This document shows positions 1-11,769 of a stretch of 64,000 bases of DNA, piece after piece (position 1 is the first letter of the stretch; each line of letters starts with the position of its first letter). The notes under the pieces were generated by a model. It saw only the letters and a list, made by a program, of their open reading frames with translations. It had not been told where the DNA came from and ran no database searches. The position numbers were made by a program, and so were the translations under genes. Source of the DNA: Rhynchosporium graminicola (Eukaryota; Ascomycota; Leotiomycetes; Helotiales; Ploettnerulaceae); contig FJUW01000069.1 in NCBI GenBank assembly GCA_900074885.1, forward strand, positions 62,001 to 126,000, read 5' to 3'.

Positions 1-70
1 AACTTATATATATTATTAGTATATTTATATAAAGGATTTAAGAGAAGATTAGATTACTTACGCTAATATT
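1..70 (-). mobile_element. hAT-A transposon, intron segment beyond the L insertion
   Basis: This is the continuation, past the inserted retroelement L, of the hAT element at 17381-20360. Read on the minus strand it aligns with hAT-B around 58450-58510: the last exon codons, then a GTAAGT splice donor (plus-strand ACTTAC at 56-61), then an AT-rich intron. Bases 66-70 (ATATT) are one copy of the L target duplication; the other is 17381-17385. The C-terminal dimerisation exon of hAT-A would lie left of the window. I am confident of the continuity because both the duplication and the homology with hAT-B agree. Confidence 0.75.
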
Positions 71-299
71 TGTTACGGCACGTCAAGAAGGTTATACAAG
101 GTATTATATTACTACCAAGAGGTACGCTTGTAAAGGCAAGAAAAGATAGAGAGGAGGTTTCTACTCTCGACTCTCTCTTTAGGTATAGCTATGGGGCTAT
201 ACTAACTAATTATCCTCGAGTGCGCGCTAACCGCATCCCGCTAGCCCTGCCTGCTATAATGCCTGGGAGCCTGAGGCCCTTATAGTACGGACTATAATA
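71..299 (-). repeat. L 3' LTR
   Basis: This 229-bp LTR starts TGTTAC and ends with a damaged GTAACA. On the minus strand it is preceded by a purine tract (plus-strand C-rich 300-312), as expected for the polypurine primer next to a 3' LTR. Its outer left end keeps TGTTACGG where the inner end of the other LTR reads TATTATAG. The open frame that happens to cross it is not a gene. Confidence 0.8.
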
Positions 300-1044
300 C
301 TACCTCCCCCTTCCGAGAATAGCTTCGTCCGCGAAGCTCGAATAACGCTACCTCTCTTACGCTCTCTCTCTCTTAACAAACTATACACGAGCTATAGCTA
401 TTATAAGTTTATTATCTTCTAATTCGCTATAGTTATTAATACTATTATTATACGCCTCTAGCTACTTTAGGAGGAGCCTTAGGGGACCTTTTACTATTAG
501 ATATCATAGATAGAAATACTTTAGCTATTACGGCAGAGGCACAGGGGGTCGATAACGAGTTATATTCGCCCTTAAGGGTGCGCTAAGTAAAGGGAAGAAA
601 AGATAGAGAGGAGGTTTCTACTCTCGACTCTCTCTCTAGGTATAACCGTAGGGCTATACTAACTAATCATTCTCTAGTACGCACTAACCGTATCCCGCTA
701 GCCCTGCCTACTATAATACCTAGGAGCCTGAGGCCGTTATAGTATGGACTGTAACACTACCCCCCCTTCTGAGAAGGGCTTCGTCCTCGAAGCTTGAAAA
801 ATCCGGTAAAAACGCTACTTCCCTCCCTCTCTCTTAAAGAACTATATACGAGTAGTAGCTATTATAAGTGTATCGTCCTCTAATTCGCTATAGTTATTAA
901 TACTATTATTATACGCTTCTAGCTACTTCGGGAGGAGTCGTAGTAGTCCTTTTACTACTAAGTATCGCAAGTAGAAACGCTTAAGTAAGTAAGGGGCTAT
1001 TATAGCGTCTGAGCAGGGGAACTATTCGAGATTATCGTTAGCTC
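131..1044. repeat. 457-bp tandem duplication of the L 3' end
   Basis: Sequence from about 131 recurs at an offset of 457 bp from about 588: the LTR interior, LTR end (299 versus 756), polypurine tract and 3' untranslated region align. Similarity fades past about 985 through indels. The join near 587-595 shows short microhomology (GTAAAGG). The second unit contains a truncated LTR (588-756) ending in an intact GTAACA. It could equally be the 3' end of a second L-family copy joined here. Confidence 0.7.
588..756 (-). repeat. Truncated second L LTR
   Basis: This is the distal 165-170 bp of an L LTR, lacking its first 60 or so bases. It ends GTAACA at 751-756 and is followed by a C-rich run, which is the minus-strand polypurine tract. 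It preserves the ancestral LTR end better than 71-299 does. Confidence 0.75.
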
Positions 1045-3564
1045 TTATCCACTTGATTTAATATTATAAGGTACTACGAGAGATTCTTAAGCTTAAGATA
1101 GTTTCGATCTCCTACTCGTCTTGCTTCGGAAGCAGCTGAATTAGTACTAGTGCTTATCGTACCTATCTTAGTAGTAGGTTTTCGGTATACTTATATAGCG
1201 AGTATAAATAGAAAACAGGGTGGATTTACTATTCCTCCGGTAGCTTAAGCTTCTAACTCTCCCCTACCTTTTCTAGTACTTCTACTAGCTTATACTACTT
1301 ATCGGAGAGCTTCCTAGAAGGTCTATCTATCTTCTAATTTATTATAGAAACTATAACCTTATCTCTAACGTTCTAATCTACCTCGCGGCGACTATAATTA
1401 GCTAAGCGCTCTATTTTGTTCTATTAACTCTTAAGCGAAGATTTAGCGAATTCTATAGCAGTTATTATCCGAGTAGCTATACGAAGAGCGTCCTCTCGAT
1501 TAATAGCCTTAGTAGTAGTTACTAGAGGTATTAGATTAACGAGGTCCTAGGAAATTCTTATTTTATAGCTATTAAGTAACTGAAATAGAGATATATTACT
1601 AAGTAACTTATAAGGAAGTATAAGCTACGCGATATCTATTACTAGGAGTAGTAAGCTCTAGTTATCTTAATAGTAAGTATAGAAGGGACGTAGTCTTTAC
1701 TTAATCTATTAGTTTAAAATCTTAGTCTAGCTATCGACGTTCGGGTTATACGCAGTAGTTAGCTTGACTTTAGTACTAAGGATATAGTAATACTTGTTCT
1801 AGAAGCTCGAAATAAACTATAGTCCACGATCCGAAACGATCGAATCGGGTATACTGAAGTAATAGCTCTAGTAGATAGTAAAGAGCTTAGCCATCTATCT
1901 AGCTATAATCGTTTTATAGTAAGGAATAGATACTAGTTTCTTTAATGAACTATTTATAATTACGAATATAGCGTCGAAGCTACTCTTATCTAATAGTAAC
2001 TCAGTGAAATCTATCGTCAGGTGCTAGTAAAGTCGTGCTAGGATCAGTAAGGGATAGAGGAACCTAGGGGTCTTATCTCTTTTCGCTTTTATCCGCATAT
2101 AGCTATAATTTGAAATATAGCGTATAATATCCGTTATAATACCCCTCTAGTAGTAGCTGCGACTAAGAAGTAGCTCAACTTTCGTATTCCTAGTATATAC
2201 TACTTATAGTTACGTATAAATATAGCGAATAAGTACTATTCGTAGCTCTAGAGGCTTAATAAGGACTTCTAAGCGCCCTTAAAAGAAGAGCTTTCCGCGG
2301 ACTAACTAATAATCGAGATACTTCTATCTTACCTCCTCCCGAAGAGGTTCTAGCTCCGGAGACTCCTTATTAGCTGAAAAGACTTAGTCGATAATATTAT
2401 AGTTCTCGATATCGTAAGTAACTATAGCGATAGTATTAGGAGCTTCCCTTATAAGGAACTCTTCGTCTTTACTCGTAAGTAATTCTACTAGTAAGCCGGG
2501 GTCACGGGTTTCAGCTTATAGGATAGTCTTAGGAGTTCCTATCAGGGAAAGCTCGTAATAGAACTAAGTAATTATAAGCGAGTCCTAGAGGTCTTAAAGC
2601 ACTTCGTTACTAATCTTATCGTTTAGGATTAGCTATTAGTTCCGAAGTACGCGCTTTCTAGCTTCTAGCAGAGAGACGTCCTGATTATAGCATAATAGTG
2701 TATTAGCTAGAGTATTTATAATCCCTATTCGGTATATGATCTCAAAGTAGAATTAAGTAAAGAATTCAGCTTACCTCGCTTACTATATATTAAGGTCCTT
2801 TATTATGATGAAATACTCTAAGGTATAGTAATCTATATAGATATAGACTATCTTTTATGCACTTAGTAGCTCAGGCTTATACTATTAAAAGGAACAGAAG
2901 ATCGCTAAGAGCTCTTTATTATATATTAGGTAATTTAGCTTCATATTAATTATAATCTTTAAGAAGAAACCGACTAAATGAAATATACTATCGTCTTAGA
3001 GTTATAAGAGCATGCTAGCTACTACCCTATTAGAAGAGTCGGTTTCAAGTCTAGTTTCCTTAAAGAGATCGTAGTAATATAGAATCAGGGCTAACTAGAG
3101 AGCTTAATAGAGGCGCTCCTAAGCTTCTTAATACTTATTTCTAAAGCGAAAAGGGATATCTTTCCTAGTAAGGAAGTTAAGAGGGCGATAAATACTACTA
3201 TAGTCTTTAATAAATCGATAGTAGAAGTTATAGAAACCAAGGTAACTTTATATACTATAGATATTATTAGTATATTCCTAGTTCTTAATAACTTCAATCT
3301 TCTCGGGGTCGACTTCGATTCTATTAACTCTAATGATAAAGCTAAGGAATTTCGTACGAGTAATACTAAATTCAGACTTCTTAATATCGGCTTAAAGACT
3401 ATAAGCTCGTAGAATCTTAAGAACCTTACGAACGTAGATATTATACTCTGCCTACGAATCCGAGTATATTAAGATATTATTAAGGTAGGCCGAGCAGAAG
3501 TTATCTAAGTGCTCTATTAATATATTATTAATAAAACGTTAAAAGGTAGCTGGGCTATTAGTAA
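1001..3564 (-). pseudogene. L body X: pol 3' half (RT, RNase H, integrase, chromodomain), part 1
   Basis: This is a minus-strand Gypsy pol relic. The reverse transcriptase motif near 3440-3490 reads Y-L-N-N where YLDD is expected. The RT tail resembling KKSEF...FLG lies near 3300-3400. RNase H starts near 3060 with ETDSSNRVV, like the family LETDAS. An integrase tail with an IHPVF-like motif lies near 1190-1250. A chromodomain-like segment (EWEIETIL then L-Q-Y-R-I-K, with W and Q codons now stops) lies at about 1001-1117. TAA/TAG occur throughout at former CAR and TGG codons. The frame continues upstream at 10327-11478, beyond the inserted element K. Confidence 0.8.
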
Positions 3565-3569
3565 GTCCG

Positions 3570-4066
3570 TGTAACGTTCCTGGTTCTGACTAGTACGCGG
3601 TATATAGGCTCGTCGGTTAGTATTAGCTATAAAGTAAAGTAAATAAGAAGTTCGGTTCTTAATTAGAATTAAGACGTTATAAGCAGGTGTTAATTACTAT
3701 ATGAATTTGAGTATAAAGCTCTTATCTAATAGCAGAAGTGCTAGTCTTATATAGAATCTTCGTTCCCTTATATTAGCTATATAAGACTGTCTTGCAGAGC
3801 GCGTAAGCTCTCGCGACCTGTCTAGCAGTCTAGCATATCACGTGATCCTGGATTACCTATAGCTATAATACTATTATTACTTTAATACAGGTAGATATAT
3901 AGTACTACTCGCTAGTTTATATTATAACTATATTAGTACCCTTCCTCTAATAGTACTAACTCTTTTCTAGTACTAAAACTCGTCTAGTATATACTACTAG
4001 GTAGCACTATTAGTATTCTAGTACTAAGACGGTTTTAAGTGCTAAGAACTAGGCCGATTCGTGATA
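3570..4066 (-). repeat. K 3' LTR
   Basis: This is a 497-bp LTR beginning TGTAACGTTCC and ending GTGATA (ancestrally GTGACA). Its left (outer) 50 bp keep 8 bases that are C or G here but T or A in the other LTR. Its right (inner) 130 bp are RIP-mutated relative to the other LTR. Confidence 0.9.
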
Positions 4067-4249
4067 CTATCCCCTTTCTATCTTAGCGTATCCTTACGCT
4101 TAAGTATACCTAAGGAAATATCGATAACTACTTATAGCTATCTCCTTCTTTTATTATACCCCCCGAACGTTTAACTAAACGAGTCGATTATATTATACTC
4201 GGAAGATAAATAGAATTAAGTAGTAAAATCATAATACTATATACTAGAT

Positions 4250-4735
4250 ATGAAAAGGCGGAATACAAAAAGTATATATCGCCTCGCGACTCTAAATTAA
4301 CCCGGTATAGTTATTACGCCTAATTAAGTAAATCCTGCGATATTCGTATAAGGAACCGGATATATATAGCTTCTAAATAGGAAAGTCTGGATTCCTAAAT
4401 TAAAAAATTAGAGGATAAGGAAGACTTAGCTATAGCTAAGTTCTATGCGCGAATTACTAGGTTAAAGAAATAGAAACGTTTCTTATACGAAAAGCAGCAG
4501 AAGATAATTACTACTAGTCTGAACTCGATAGCTAAGCTCGATACTCTTAAAGCTCTAGAAAAGGAAGAAAAGGAGAAATAAGAAAGGGAGGGGGCATCTA
4601 ACGATACTAAGTTAGTAAGCGCAGAACCCTCTAGTTCCGATATCCTTATCGACCTCTCGTTCGACCTGACGGTCGACTTTCCTTTTAACTCTACTAACCC
4701 GCTCTAAGCAGATCTAGGTTTTATCGATAGAAATT
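4250..4735 (+). pseudogene. Antisense ORF of K between pol and 3' LTR
   Basis: The plus strand, antisense to K pol, carries a reading frame with only a few RIP-type stops where the other frames are full of them. Its middle part is lysine/glutamate-rich and likely coiled coil, with segments such as IAKFYARITRLKK and LEKEEKEK around 4430-4580. The end is acidic and hydrophobic and resembles transcription-regulator tails (SSDILIDLSFDLTVDF near 4637-4684). A proximal stretch with Y/C spacing (4310-4365) could be a decayed Cys motif. It meets the pol 3' end tail-to-tail near 4720-4735. Family unknown: I recall similar lysine-rich hypothetical proteins annotated in ascomycetes but cannot verify that here. 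Confidence 0.5.
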
Positions 4736-7700
4736 AGCTAGTAATACTAGGTAGTAAAAGCTTAACTTAGGTTCCTATATATTTTCCGAATATAAGTAGT
4801 TCTTCTATTTCACTAGGTATCTGATAATAACTTATTTATACTAATAGTCTAGTAGTTCCTCTATATCGTATTCTACGAGTAGATTAACTAGTTCAGCGTA
4901 TATCTTCGGGGCTAGTAGTACTCCCGGTAGTGCTTTTTCTAATAAGGATATATAGAATATTAGGAATATCTTCTTTATCGTAGCTAATAGCTAGAATTCA
5001 TAATTTAATAGTCCTTTAATATATTTAACTTTAAAAGGTCTAAGCTTCTTATAGTCTAACTTATCACTTAGTCTCTATATATTAATGTTTTTTCGTAGAA
5101 AGTAAACCCTATCCCCCTCTTATAGCGTTAGCTTCTGATTACGATTTTTATTATAATAATACGTATTCTTCTCTGCTATAAACTAAAGTTCTTCTGCAAG
5201 TTCCTTATAAAGGTCCTAGATATTCCTGACCTGGATACGAGCTATATTATTATCCTTAACTATTAAGTTAGGTTCTCTATAGGCGATAGGTTCATACTTA
5301 TAATTCGCGAAAAATAATATAACTTTTATTATTTCTATAGTCGAGCTATTATATATAAACTCTACTAATAGTAGTAGTTCTACCTAATTGTTTTATTAAT
5401 AGTTAATATAGTAGCGTAAGTATACTTTAACTACTTAGTTCATTCTTTTATTTCCTCTATTAGTCTAAGGATAGAAAGCTATTAATAGTTTCCGTTTAGT
5501 CCTTAGGAACTCTATTAAAGTATTCTAGAATTTTAATATAAATAACTTATCTCGATCCGATATTATTTCTTCGGGTACTCTGTGCTTAGAGACTACCTCC
5601 TTAAGGTATACTTATACTAAGTATTCGGCTATAAGAGTAGATAAGACTAGTATTAAGATCATATACTTAGTAAGTCTTTCTATAATAATAAGTATTATAT
5701 TATAGCTAACTCCTATGACTAGGTCCTTCGATAGCGGCAATAGCCCTATAAAGTCTTATGATATTAATTTCTAAGATATTAGCAGTATTAGTACTATAAT
5801 TATCTGCTTATAAGGTACATATTAGGAAGACTTATTCCTAATATAAGTATTATAGTTAGCTAGTACTTCTTTAACTACTCAGCAGAGTCCTTCTAACTAA
5901 TAGTTTCTTAAAATCCTTAGATATATTCTTCGTATCCCTTAGTATCTATACGCAAGAAGCTCGTGTTATTCTTTAACGTATATTTCTACTAAGCTTAGCG
6001 GAAGCTAAATTCTTCTATTAACTCGTATAATACTATTCTTAATTATATTCCTTATAATAGGTTCCTTAGTCTTATCTAAGGATATTCTATCTTTCTTCTA
6101 AGCCTCTTTTAAGGTATTATACTAAGGTCTCTTGATTTCTTACTTAATCGTAGTAGCTTCTTAGACGTTAGTAACTATATCTCTATTATCTAGCTATCTA
6201 AGTAAAGCGGTCTTATTATATACTTTATTATCCTTATAACTTAGTAATCTACTTAGAGTATCTACTTATATATTATCCTTTCCCTATATATACTTAATAA
6301 CTAGATCAAAAGAGGCGAGTTCCTCTGACTATTAGGCTAATCGATAATTATCTAAGACCTTAGTAGTTATAAAAGTTCGGAGATTCATATAGTTAATATA
6401 GATAATAACTAGGAACTTAGCTCCTTATAAGTATATTTTCTAGTATTTAAGTACTTTAATAATCGCTATAAGTTCTTTCTTATAGATATTATAATTCTAT
6501 TTAGCTAGAGATATTTTCTCTGAAAAGTAAGCGATTAGGTATAGTTATCCTTTATTATCTCGCTGCAGGTATATTACACCGGTATAAGTATCAGAAGCGT
6601 CTATTTCTATTATACTTTCCTTTTCTTTATCAAAACTATATAAGATTAGTTCTTTTATAAATTCTTTCTTAATTCTCTAAAAAGCTTCCTTATACTAGCT
6701 AGTCTAAGTAAAAGGAACGCCCTTCCTTATTAAGCTCGTAAGTAGTTCGGTAATCTTAGAATAGTTTCTAATAAACTATTAGTAGAAGTTAGCGAAACCT
6801 AACTATAACTATATATCCTTAATATTCTTTAGTAATTCCTATTCCTTTATAGCTCTAATTTTTCCCGGGTTAATACTTATCTCTCCCGAGCGAATAATAT
6901 ACCTTAGGAAAGTGACTTATTTAACTAAGAATTTATATTTCGATAACTTTAGTCTGGAATCTACCTTACGTAGTACTTCTATAACTTAGGTGATATAGCC
7001 TTAGTATACCTTAATAGTCTCTAAGTATACTAGGATATTATCTAGGTAGTATATAGCGAATTTCCTAATAAAGTCCTTAAGAATATTATTATTCTGCTTT
7101 TAATATATAACTAGGGTATTAGTTAAGCCGAATAGTATTACTATATATTCCTATAGCCCTAAGAGTAATACGAAAGCAGTCTTCTACTCGTGTCTCTTTT
7201 TGATTCGGATCAAATTAAACGCGTTACGTTAGTCTAACTTAGTATATCTCTTTACTCTAGCTAGCTTATCCCGCAGGTACTACGCGTTTAGTAAAGAATA
7301 TATATCTCTTATAATTCTACTATTAATTATCTAATAGTCTCTATATAATCTTCCCTTAGGATCTCTTACTTTCTTAACTACTAGTATATTAATAGTATAT
7401 AGTGACTTGGATTTCCGAATCTATTCTTTCTTTATACTTAACTTCTGATACTCCTTAAGCGTCCTTATAGTATTATAGTTATAATAGCGAAGTTTCTTTG
7501 CGATAAGTATAAATCTATCTTTAAAGTTTATCTTATAATCCTAGGGTTTATACTTAAGTAGAGCTCTTATATCCTGCGGATCCTCGAATAATTTCGAGAA
7601 CTTCCTATATAGTTCGAGTAGCTATTCCCGAATATTATCTATCTAGCTAGGATAATTCCTAAGTTCCGTCTAACTAGGAACCCGACTTAACTAGCTAGAG

Positions 7701-9780
7701 TCTATTAGCATTATTATTAAGAAGGTAGCGCTAGCCTCTTATTTACTAGCTAGTTAACTGCACTTATATTTATAGTTACTAAACGTGACTCTCTTAATTA
7801 CCTAGTCTACGCTAGGATTATAGTTATATAGCTATAATGTTCCTAATACGATATTATATCGTCTAGTTAGTATAATATTAAAGTAAAGCGTTTCTTCGTA
7901 TCCGTTAACGACTATCTTTATTCCTCCTATCCTTCTGCGGACTTATCTATCTAATCTAGCGCTTTTTCTATCTAATAAGATAAGGCGGTATAGTTTCGGG
8001 TTAATAGCAGTAGGAATATTCTATTTCTCGATAAAGGCCGGGTTTATAAAGCGTCTTATAGCTCCTGAATCAATAAGTGCTTTTATCTTAATATTATCTA
8101 CTATAACTAATAAGATTAACTGATCGAACTCTCTAGTAGTAGTAAGCTCTAAGTATAGTAGTTCTATTACGGAGTAATCACGTGCTTCTTTAATAATTCT
8201 CCTTATTATTTCGTCTAACTAAGTCCTAAGGCTAGGTTCGTAAGTAATTAGAGTATAGGGTATATAATAATAGAGATTAACTTACCTTTAAATCGGATCT
8301 AGTACTATTCTTTAATAGGTAGCTAGTTTTAATAGATACTATCTTCTCTACTAATAACGTTCCTCTTCTATTTCCTTATTAATAGCTTAGGTATCTTTTA
8401 TCTAAAGAAACTAATCTAGTTATTCAAACTCTTTTAGTTCAGGTTCTCCTTCGAGGTTAGCTATATAATGATCTGGTCGTTCCTCGATATCCCCGGTATT
8501 AACTTGGAATATAATAGTAATAGTATCGTAATAAGTAATAAAGTAGTCTATACCCGGGTTAGATATATTATAAGTTCGATAATACTCTATAAAATCGGAC
8601 TTAGTTCTATTATAAACTTATATTCTTCTTCTATTATTATGATTTCGAAGAGTCCAGTTTTCGTTATTATATAGAAGGTTAGTATATAAATAGTTTCTTT
8701 TATCTATAATACTCTAGCTTTCTTAGTCTTCGTTTAGAAGTTTAACTAAGTTTTCTTCGAATCCTTTACTAGATTCATAGGTTATAAAGTCCTACGAACT
8801 CTATTCTGCGCTAGAAGCTTCTCGATAGTCTGGCTTCCTTTCTGCTAGTCCGAATTCTCTCTTAGGTTTATTCTAGAGTTTCCCTTCCTATTTCTTCTTC
8901 TGAGAATAGTCACGTGCGAGATATCCTATCTTACTATACGTATAGTAAAGACCTTTCTCTCGACGTTTATCTTTCTTAGCTTAGCCCTTAGATCTTCTCT
9001 CTACTCTATCTAATTCTATTAGATTATAGTAGTTACGTTTATTACTCGGGTAAAGCTAGAAATTTCCCTGATATTTACTATATTATTATAGAAATTAAGA
9101 TTTCCGGAGGTAAATAGGTATAAAGTATCCTCCTTTTTCCTTCGCTCGTTCCTAGGTTTATTTATCGATAGTAATAGATAATCTAATTAAGTCCTCTAGG
9201 TTACTTAGTTTACTAGCCTTAGAGAGCTTATCCTTAATATAGTCCTTAAGGCCTCGATAGTATTAAGCTCTTAATCTACTATCTATCTAGTCTAACTATA
9301 TAGAATAATAATAGAACTTAGTAGTATACTTATAGACGGATCCTTATTATCGGATTCCGAGTAGATACTTCTCGTCTTATTCCTTCTTATTAGGGTCTCC
9401 GAAGACTCCTTTAATAATATTAGTAAAGCCTATAGGTATTCGAAAGATAACTCGGCTTTTTTCGATTATAGTAGTAGAATAAGCCCCAGATAAGTATCGA
9501 TTAACTAAGTAATTACTTAAAGCTAGCTTAATCTAGTGAGCTATAGTATCATAGAGGAACGAGGCGATCTATAGGACTTTAAGGGAGTCAGCTTCGAACT
9601 TATCCCTATTAAAGGCGAGATATATCTAGTACTAGAGGATGAACTATCCTAGTTTATTACAGTTCCTATAATAAGTATTAGGTAGATTTATACGAAGCGG
9701 TATACTCTTATCGACCTTATTAACCTTATCCGGCCTACTAGTCTAGGAGCTTTCTCTTACGACGGATCCTTCTTTAGTAG
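4720..9780 (-). pseudogene. K gag-pol relic with terminal chromodomain
   Basis: On the minus strand, in order: gag (about 9780-8500) with a decayed CCHC knuckle at about 8905-8960, reading LYYTYSKIGYLARDYSQ with Cys changed to Tyr; an aspartic protease motif IDSGAI at 8056-8082; RT at about 7500-6800 with YLDN at 7024-7056 in place of YLDD; RNase H at 6500-6620 (DASDTYTGVIYLQ, then AYFSEKIS); integrase at about 6250-5200; and a C-terminal chromodomain at about 4890-4727 (EYDIEELLDY, then YLVKWKNYL-like with TGG now TAG). Length and order match a full Ty3/Gypsy chromovirus polyprotein. It is non-coding now because of dozens of RIP stops. Confidence 0.85.
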
Positions 9781-9824
9781 CTATTTCGTTCTTACTAATA
9801 ATACTTTAAGTAAGATACTTAAAG

Positions 9825-10321
9825 TGTAATATTCCTAGTTCTAACTAGTACGTGGTATATAAGCTCGTTAGTTAGTATTAGCTATAAAATAAAGTAAATA
9901 AGAAGTTCGGTTCTTAATTAGAATTAAGATATTATAAGCAGGTATTAATTACTATATAAGTTTAAGTATGAAGCTCCTATCTAATAGCAGAAGTACTAGT
10001 CTTATATAGAATCTTCGTTCCCTTATGCTAGCTATATAAGACTATCTTGCAGAGCGCGTAAGCTCTCGCGACTTATCTAGTAGTCTAGTATATTACGTGA
10101 TCCTGGATCACCTATAGCTATAATACTATTATTACTTTAATACAGGTAGATGTATAGTACTACTCGCTAGTTTATACTATAACTGTATTAGTGCCTTTCC
10201 TCTAATGGTACTAACTCTTTTCTAGTACTAAAACTTGTCTGGTATATACTACTGGGTGGCACTATTAGTATTCTAGTGCCAGGACGGTTTTGGGTGCTAA
10301 GAACCAGGCCGATTCGTGACA
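9825..10321 (-). repeat. K 5' LTR
   Basis: This 497-bp partner of 3570-4066 begins TGTAATATTCC and ends GTGACA. The last 130 bp keep TG and CA dinucleotides and GGGTGG-type runs that became TA-rich in the other LTR. The left end, facing the element interior, is RIP-mutated. Confidence 0.9.
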
Positions 10322-10326
10322 GTCCG

Positions 10327-11478
10327 AAGGGAAGCACCTTATACTTATACGTACTATATCGGGTACGAAAGATAATATAATCCTCCGAGTCCTTAGATAT
10401 ACGTATCTTATGAAAAGCTTACTAAATATTAACTTTCGTGAAGATCTTCGCCTTAGAGATTCTCGCTATTATCTTATCGATCAAGGGAATCTGGTAGGGA
10501 TCTGTTAGTATCACTCTGTCGTAGTACGTATAATCAAGTAGTCTGCGTGAGCCAAAGTACAGTGATAATAGTAGTGGTATTATCTGTTGTATCGTGGCTG
10601 TCTTTCCTAGGTAGTCGAGACTCCGTAAGGGAGATATATCTAGCCGGCTAAACCTCGGCGCAGATACTCGACTAACACGTGACTATGGACCAACAGGATC
10701 CTTCTAGGTAAGCTCGTTTAGCTTACGAAAGTCGATATAGGGATAGAGCTTACTACTTGCTTTCTTAGCTATAAGAATTAGTATAGCTTAAGAAGCAATC
10801 GATAGTGCGATAAACCCTTTATAGAGGTTTTTAGTAATATATCGCTTAGCCTCAGTTAAGTACTTATTAGGTATATAGCGAAGTAGCTCTATAGTTAGGG
10901 TATTTTCCCTAGTGAGTTTAATCTCATGATCTACTATAGGTCTCCTCTCCGCTAGATCGTTAGAAGCTCTAGCTAAGAATAGACCTTCAAATTCTTTCTA
11001 TTTTATAGGAAGTTTTTCCTTAATTATCTTATCGTTCTCCCGGTACTTAGCCTCCTTAGCTTTATCAGTCGTAAGGCCTTTATCGAGTGCGTATAACTCG
11101 ATATTATTAGTAGCTTAAGTATTTTCATAGTATTGAATTTCGTCTTCAATTTCCTTTATAGAAGTAACGAAAACTTCGGAACTATCCCGTTTATTTCGAT
11201 GCTTTCAGTAGAGGTAGAAGTTATATATAGTAGTAGCAGAAATCTAGTTAATATCGGTTTTATAAGATAAGTCTCTTGCTTCCTGATATGCTTACTTATC
11301 GATCTAGTTCTGCTTAGTTACGTCACAGGCGATATTATCCTTCTCTTATGAACTAGGATCACGAGTCTAGAAGAGGTTATTAGCTAGCTCGTAACTTACT
11401 AATAGCTTATTTATAGCTCGTACGCTATACTTCTATTCTCTTATAAACACTAAGGGGCAGCTTTCCTTTCTGACTAAT
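10327..11478 (-). pseudogene. L body X: pol part 2 (RT N-terminus and upstream linker)
   Basis: This continues the X pol frame upstream of K. On the minus strand the RT start is clear: a PIVDHEIKLT-like stretch at about 10910-10940 and YIDFRKLNELT at about 10700-10745. This frame was split by the solo LTR at 10503-10695. Homology with body Y (13510-14420) is continuous. The body stops abruptly at 11478 against an S-type LTR fragment, so the gag part of this copy is absent. Confidence 0.75.
10503..10695 (-). repeat. Solo Copia LTR (C family)
   Basis: This 193-bp LTR runs from TGTTAG to CCAACA and is flanked by a perfect 5-bp duplication GGATC (10498-10502, 10696-10700). It is nearly identical to the LTRs of Copia-C (48227 and 54156) but lacks their extra 12 bp at the right end. 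A perfect duplication around a lone LTR indicates insertion followed by LTR-LTR recombination. It is barely touched by RIP although it lies in saturated sequence. Confidence 0.9.
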
Positions 11479-11567
11479 TGTAATGGTCACGTGGTAGTCG
11501 ATTGTATATGTACGATGTTAAGCGTATACTGCCTGCGCAGTATATTGTGATCTTTTAGTCCAGATGG
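11479..11567 (+). repeat. S-type (TRIM) LTR fragment
   Basis: The first 89 bp match the 125-bp LTR of the S element (26519-26643), including TGTAATGG, a GGTAGTCG stretch and TTTTAGTCCAGATGG. It is cut off where the next LTR begins. There is no internal S sequence and no obvious duplication, so it marks a recombination or deletion junction. It is little affected by RIP. Confidence 0.65.
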
Positions 11568-11769
11568 TGTAACGACACAAGACTCAAGGCGGTATACAAG
11601 CAAGAATAAACAAGTAGGGAGGCCAAGAGCGATCTTATATGATCTGGTACGAAGGAAACAGAAAGATACAGAGCTCTGAAGGAGTCTGCACCTTCTATAT
11701 ATACAAGGAGGGTATGCCTAAGGCACCGATACTGGCCCGTATCTGCCACGTATACCATGCGCTGTCACA
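11568..11769 (-). repeat. Solo LTR related to the G family
   Basis: This 202-bp segment begins TGTAACGACACAAG, the reverse of the G LTR end, and finishes GCTGTCACA. The first 95 bp match G LTRs well; the rest diverges, so it is a different subfamily. It keeps CA and TG throughout. No flanking duplication is seen. It joins bodies X and Y of element L. The small minus-strand open frame inside it (11555-11758) is incidental. Confidence 0.6.

Larger units (their letters stand above)
3570..10321 (-). mobile_element. Ty3/Gypsy chromovirus K, complete, nested in L
   Basis: K is a 6752-bp element with two 497-bp LTRs (3570-4066, 9825-10321) and a 5-bp target duplication GTCCG (3565-3569, 10322-10326). 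Removing it restores the interrupted L pol sequence, which body Y confirms at about 13490-13530. Gag lies to the right and pol to the left, so it is on the minus strand, with a purine tract (AGAAAGGGGATAG on the minus strand) beside the left LTR. It also carries an antisense frame at 4250-4735. RIP is heavy inside and light at the outer LTR edges. Confidence 0.9.

Noticed and set aside
70..285. 71-codon open frame on the plus strand
   Set aside because: It lies wholly inside the L 3' LTR, has no methionine start and no conserved counterpart in the other LTR copies.
3091..3297. 68-codon minus-strand frame
   Set aside because: It is a stop-free stretch within the decayed pol region of L body X, not a separate gene.
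8468..8674. 68-codon plus-strand frame
   Set aside because: It is antisense to K gag, with Ile/Ser/Tyr-rich composition typical of RIP sequence; the coding relic is on the other strand.
11555..11758. 67-codon minus-strand frame
   Set aside because: It is contained in an LTR and has no homologue in the other G-type LTRs beyond LTR identity.
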